Position numbers and translations under genes: made by a program. A stretch of 64,000 nt of DNA from positions 62,001 through 126,000 of the forward strand of contig CAISIK010000014.1 in assembly GCA_903885375.1 (NCBI GenBank), given 5' to 3'. Positions within the stretch are counted from its first letter, which is position 1, and every line of letters begins with the position of its first letter. Shown here one piece after another: positions 61,967-64,000 of the stretch. This DNA comes from an uncultured Pseudomonadota bacterium. Lineage in GTDB: Bacteria; Myxococcota_A; UBA796; SXON01. Under the pieces are notes generated by a model that saw only the letters and a program-made list of their open reading frames with translations, was not told the DNA's origin and searched no databases.

Positions 61967-64000
61967 AGCCGCTCCTCGCCGCCGCCTGCCCCCACTGCGC
62001 CACGCCGGTGGAGGAACCGGGGTTCTGCTGCCCCGGGTGCGAGATGGCCGCGGCGATCATCCGAGGCGCTGGTCTGGAGCGCTACTACCAGGACCGGACC
62101 GCACCGGGTGTGCGTCCGGAGCCGGTGGTGGCGGCGTGGTCGGAGGTGCCGGTGACGATGGAGCCCGACGGCGGATGCACCGTGCGGCTCCACGTGGGCG
62201 GCCTCACCTGCGCGGCCTGCGCCTGGGTGACGGAGCGCGCGGTGCTCGCGCTTCCGGGGGTGGAGCAGGCCACGGTCAGCCCGACGAGCGGGCGGGCGCG
62301 GGTCCGCTGGAACCCCGCCGAGGTGGACCTCGCCGCGATCTGCGGGCGCATCGGCGCGCTCGGCTACCGCCCGCGCCCGCTGGCCCATGCCGCCGCCCCC
62401 GACCGTGATCTGCTCCTTCGCCTCGGCGTGGCCGCCTTCTGCGCCATGAACGTGATGCTGCTCTCCGCAGGGCTCTATGCCGGCTGGTTCGCCGGCATCG
62501 CCCCGCGGGAGGCGGCGCTCCTGCGCTGGACCTCGCTCGCCATCGCCACACCCGCGGCCCTGTGGAGCGCCGCGCCGCTGCTCCAGGGCGCCTGGGGTGC
62601 CTTGCGGCATCGCCTCCTCTCCGTCGATCTGCCGGTGGCCGTGGGCATCATCGCCATGTACGCCCACGGCGTGTGGGCCACCCTCCGGGGGGAGGAGGCC
62701 TGGCTCGACTCGATGACCATGCTCATCGCGCTCCTCCTCGGCGGGCGGGTGCTCGAGCAGGGCGGCCGCCGCCGGGCGGTGGAGGCGGCGCAGTCGCTCG
62801 CCGGGTTTGCGCCCGCGACGGCGCGGCGCGTGCTGGGTGATCGCGTCGAGTCGGTGCCGGCCAACCGCCTCGCCGTCGGGGACCGTGTGATGATCGGGCT
62901 CGGCGAGCAGGTGCCGGCCGACGGCGTCGTGATGGATGGAAGGGGGAGGATGGAGATGGCGATGCTGACCGGCGAGTCGGAGCCGGTCGGCATCGGCGAG
63001 GGCGACCGCGTGGTGGCCGGTGGCGTGGTGGCCGAGGGTTCCTTCGAGGTGCGGGTCACGGCCGCGGGCGAGGACACGCTCGTGGCGCGCATGGCGGCCG
63101 AGCTCGCGGCCGCCGCGGATCGCCCTTCCGCCCCCGTGCTGGCCGACCGCCTCGCGCCGGCCTTCACCCTCGCCACCCTGGTCCTCGCCGCGCTGGCCAC
63201 CGTGCTCCAGGGCGGCGGCGCGGGGCTCGCGGTGCTCGTGGTGGCCTGCCCGTGCGCGTTGGCCCTCGCGGCCCCCCTCACCACGGCCGCCGGGCTCGGG
63301 GCGTGCGCGCGGCACGGCCTCCTCGTGCGGAGCGGCGATGCGCTCCGCCGCCTCGCCGAGGTGGACCTCGTGGTCTTCGACAAGACCGGCACCCTCACCG
63401 GCGGGCACCCCGAGGTGGTCGAGGCCGACCCGGCCGCGCTCCGCCTCGCCGCCGCCCTCGCGCGCCACTCCTCGCACCCCGTCGCGCGCGCGCTGGTGGC
63501 GGCGTGCGCGGCGCGGGGCATCCCGCTCGCCACCGCCCGCGAGGTGCGCGAGCTGCCCGGTGAGGGCCTCGTGGGCGAGGTGGACGGCGCCCCCGTACGC
63601 TTCGTGCGCGGCGTGGTGGAGGGCGTGGGCGAGATCCACCTCCGGGATGCCCTCCGCCCCGACGCGCCCCGGGTGGTCGCCGCGCTCGGGCAGCGGGTGG
63701 CGCTCCTCTCCGGCGACCGCCGGGAGGTGGCGAACGCCATCGCGAAGGAGGCGGGGGTGGGGGAGGTGATCGCGCCCGCGGGCCCCGCGGAGAAGGTCGC
63801 CTGGATTCGCGCCCGCCAGGCGGAGGGCCGCGTGGTGTGCTTCGTGGGCGACGGCGTGAACGACGGCGGTGCGCTGGCCGCGGCCGACGTGGGCATCGCG
63901 ATGGGCGCGGGTGCGGCCTCGTCGGTGCTCGTGGCCGACGCCGTGCTGGTGGGGGAGGGGCTCGCCCCCGTTGCCGCTGGCCTCCGGGTGGCCCGGTCGG
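61963..64000 (+). CDS. ccoI: CcoI/FixI copper-transporting P1B ATPase, 3' end outside window
   Basis: 679 codons visible, running off the window. N-terminal Cys segment CPHC ... FCCPGC typical of FixI, heavy-metal domain GGLTCAACAW (about 80-89), six-plus membrane helices, CPC metal site VACPCALAL, TGES phosphatase loop LTGESEPVG, phosphorylation DKTGTLTGG, SSHPVARAL, and hinge GDGVNDGGAL near the end. Supplies Cu to the cbb3 oxidase. GTG 61963 overlaps the mini-FixH stop. ccoS would be expected just downstream. Confidence 0.94.
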   Translation, partial: MKPLLAAACPHCATPVEEPGFCCPGCEMAAAIIRGAGLERYYQDRTAPGVRPEPVVAAWSEVPVTMEPDGGCTVRLHVGGLTCAACAWVTERAVLALPGVEQATVSPTSGRARVRWNPAEVDLAAICGRIGALGYRPRPLAHAAAPDRDLLLRLGVAAFCAMNVMLLSAGLYAGWFAGIAPREAALLRWTSLAIATPAALWSAAPLLQGAWGALRHRLLSVDLPVAVGIIAMYAHGVWATLRGEEAWLDSMTMLIALLLGGRVLEQGGRRRAVEAAQSLAGFAPATARRVLGDRVESVPANRLAVGDRVMIGLGEQVPADGVVMDGRGRMEMAMLTGESEPVGIGEGDRVVAGGVVAEGSFEVRVTAAGEDTLVARMAAELAAAADRPSAPVLADRLAPAFTLATLVLAALATVLQGGGAGLAVLVVACPCALALAAPLTTAAGLGACARHGLLVRSGDALRRLAEVDLVVFDKTGTLTGGHPEVVEADPAALRLAAALARHSSHPVARALVAACAARGIPLATAREVRELPGEGLVGEVDGAPVRFVRGVVEGVGEIHLRDALRPDAPRVVAALGQRVALLSGDRREVANAIAKEAGVGEVIAPAGPAEKVAWIRARQAEGRVVCFVGDGVNDGGALAAADVGIAMGAGAASSVLVADAVLVGEGLAPVAAGLRVARS

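Overview
The window is GC-rich DNA (around 70% by eye) that is densely coding on both strands, with many ATGA/GTGA stop-start overlaps. It looks like a member of the Myxococcota or a close deltaproteobacterial relative. The evidence is a MYXO-CTERM-type sorting tail on a 1474-residue PKD-repeat protein, a MopE-type DxDGDGYGD / DCDD repeat lipoprotein, many lipoproteins, an NtrC-type activator and several well-formed sigma-54 (-24/-12) promoters. No rRNA, tRNA or CRISPR array was seen.

Layout. 1-2.2 kb: peroxide/iron-sulfur block (Fe-S oxidoreductase with CCG domain, rubrerythrin) and two small unknown ORFs. 2.3-5.5 kb: biotin carboxylase plus biotinyl carrier, then leucine dehydrogenase behind an 18-bp palindrome. 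5.5-16.1 kb: envelope and surface genes (BamC-like lipoprotein, dihaem cytochrome c, subtilisin lipoprotein behind a sigma-54 promoter, PKD/MYXO-CTERM giant, MopE/C-type-lectin lipoprotein). 16.1-18.7 kb: a plastic segment with a C39-like putative cysteine peptidase, a frameshifted MopE-repeat remnant abutting the C-terminal third of a tyrosine recombinase, and orphan fragments. 19.1-30.3 kb: a long co-directional envelope-polysaccharide run (UDP-glucose dehydrogenase, TrmL, mannose-1-P guanylyltransferase, epimerase-like protein, GGDEF-EAL protein, GT9, U32/RlhA-like protein, chorismate mutase, GT87), preceded by a divergent DksA-like gene with its own sigma-54 promoter. 30.2-49.2 kb: mixed housekeeping (Ung, salicylyl-CoA hydroxylase/oxidoreductase, ASST-like lipoprotein, DPM1-like GT2, Lpd, PurB, PFK, class A PBP, acyl-CoA synthetase, LuxR protein, amidohydrolase, MsrA).

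49.2-64 kb is the most coherent and interesting part. A dual cyclic-nucleotide-binding protein is followed by a fusion of a hemerythrin (YtfE/RIC-like) domain to a radical SAM enzyme, behind a -24/-12 promoter. Next come two divergent sigma-54 promoters sharing one central dyad. One drives a CoA-transferase / SafE-like / HypA-like operon and the other an NtrC-family response regulator. The regulator gene meets, tail to tail, a histidine kinase with an N-terminal globin sensor domain. Divergent from the kinase, a consensus sigma-54 promoter precedes a ccoNOQP-ccoG-(mini fixH)-ccoI cluster for a cbb3 oxidase. I infer an oxygen-sensing circuit (globin kinase, enhancer-binding regulator, sigma-54) controlling high-affinity respiration and iron/radical chemistry, in place of FixLJ or FNR. 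The CcoP (one haem motif) and FixH (one helix only) are reduced versions.

Recurring themes are very short lipoprotein signal peptides without Lys/Arg (Cys at residue 8-12), start codons without Shine-Dalgarno but with a TA-rich hexamer just upstream, and a GC-rich palindromic repeat present at least twice.
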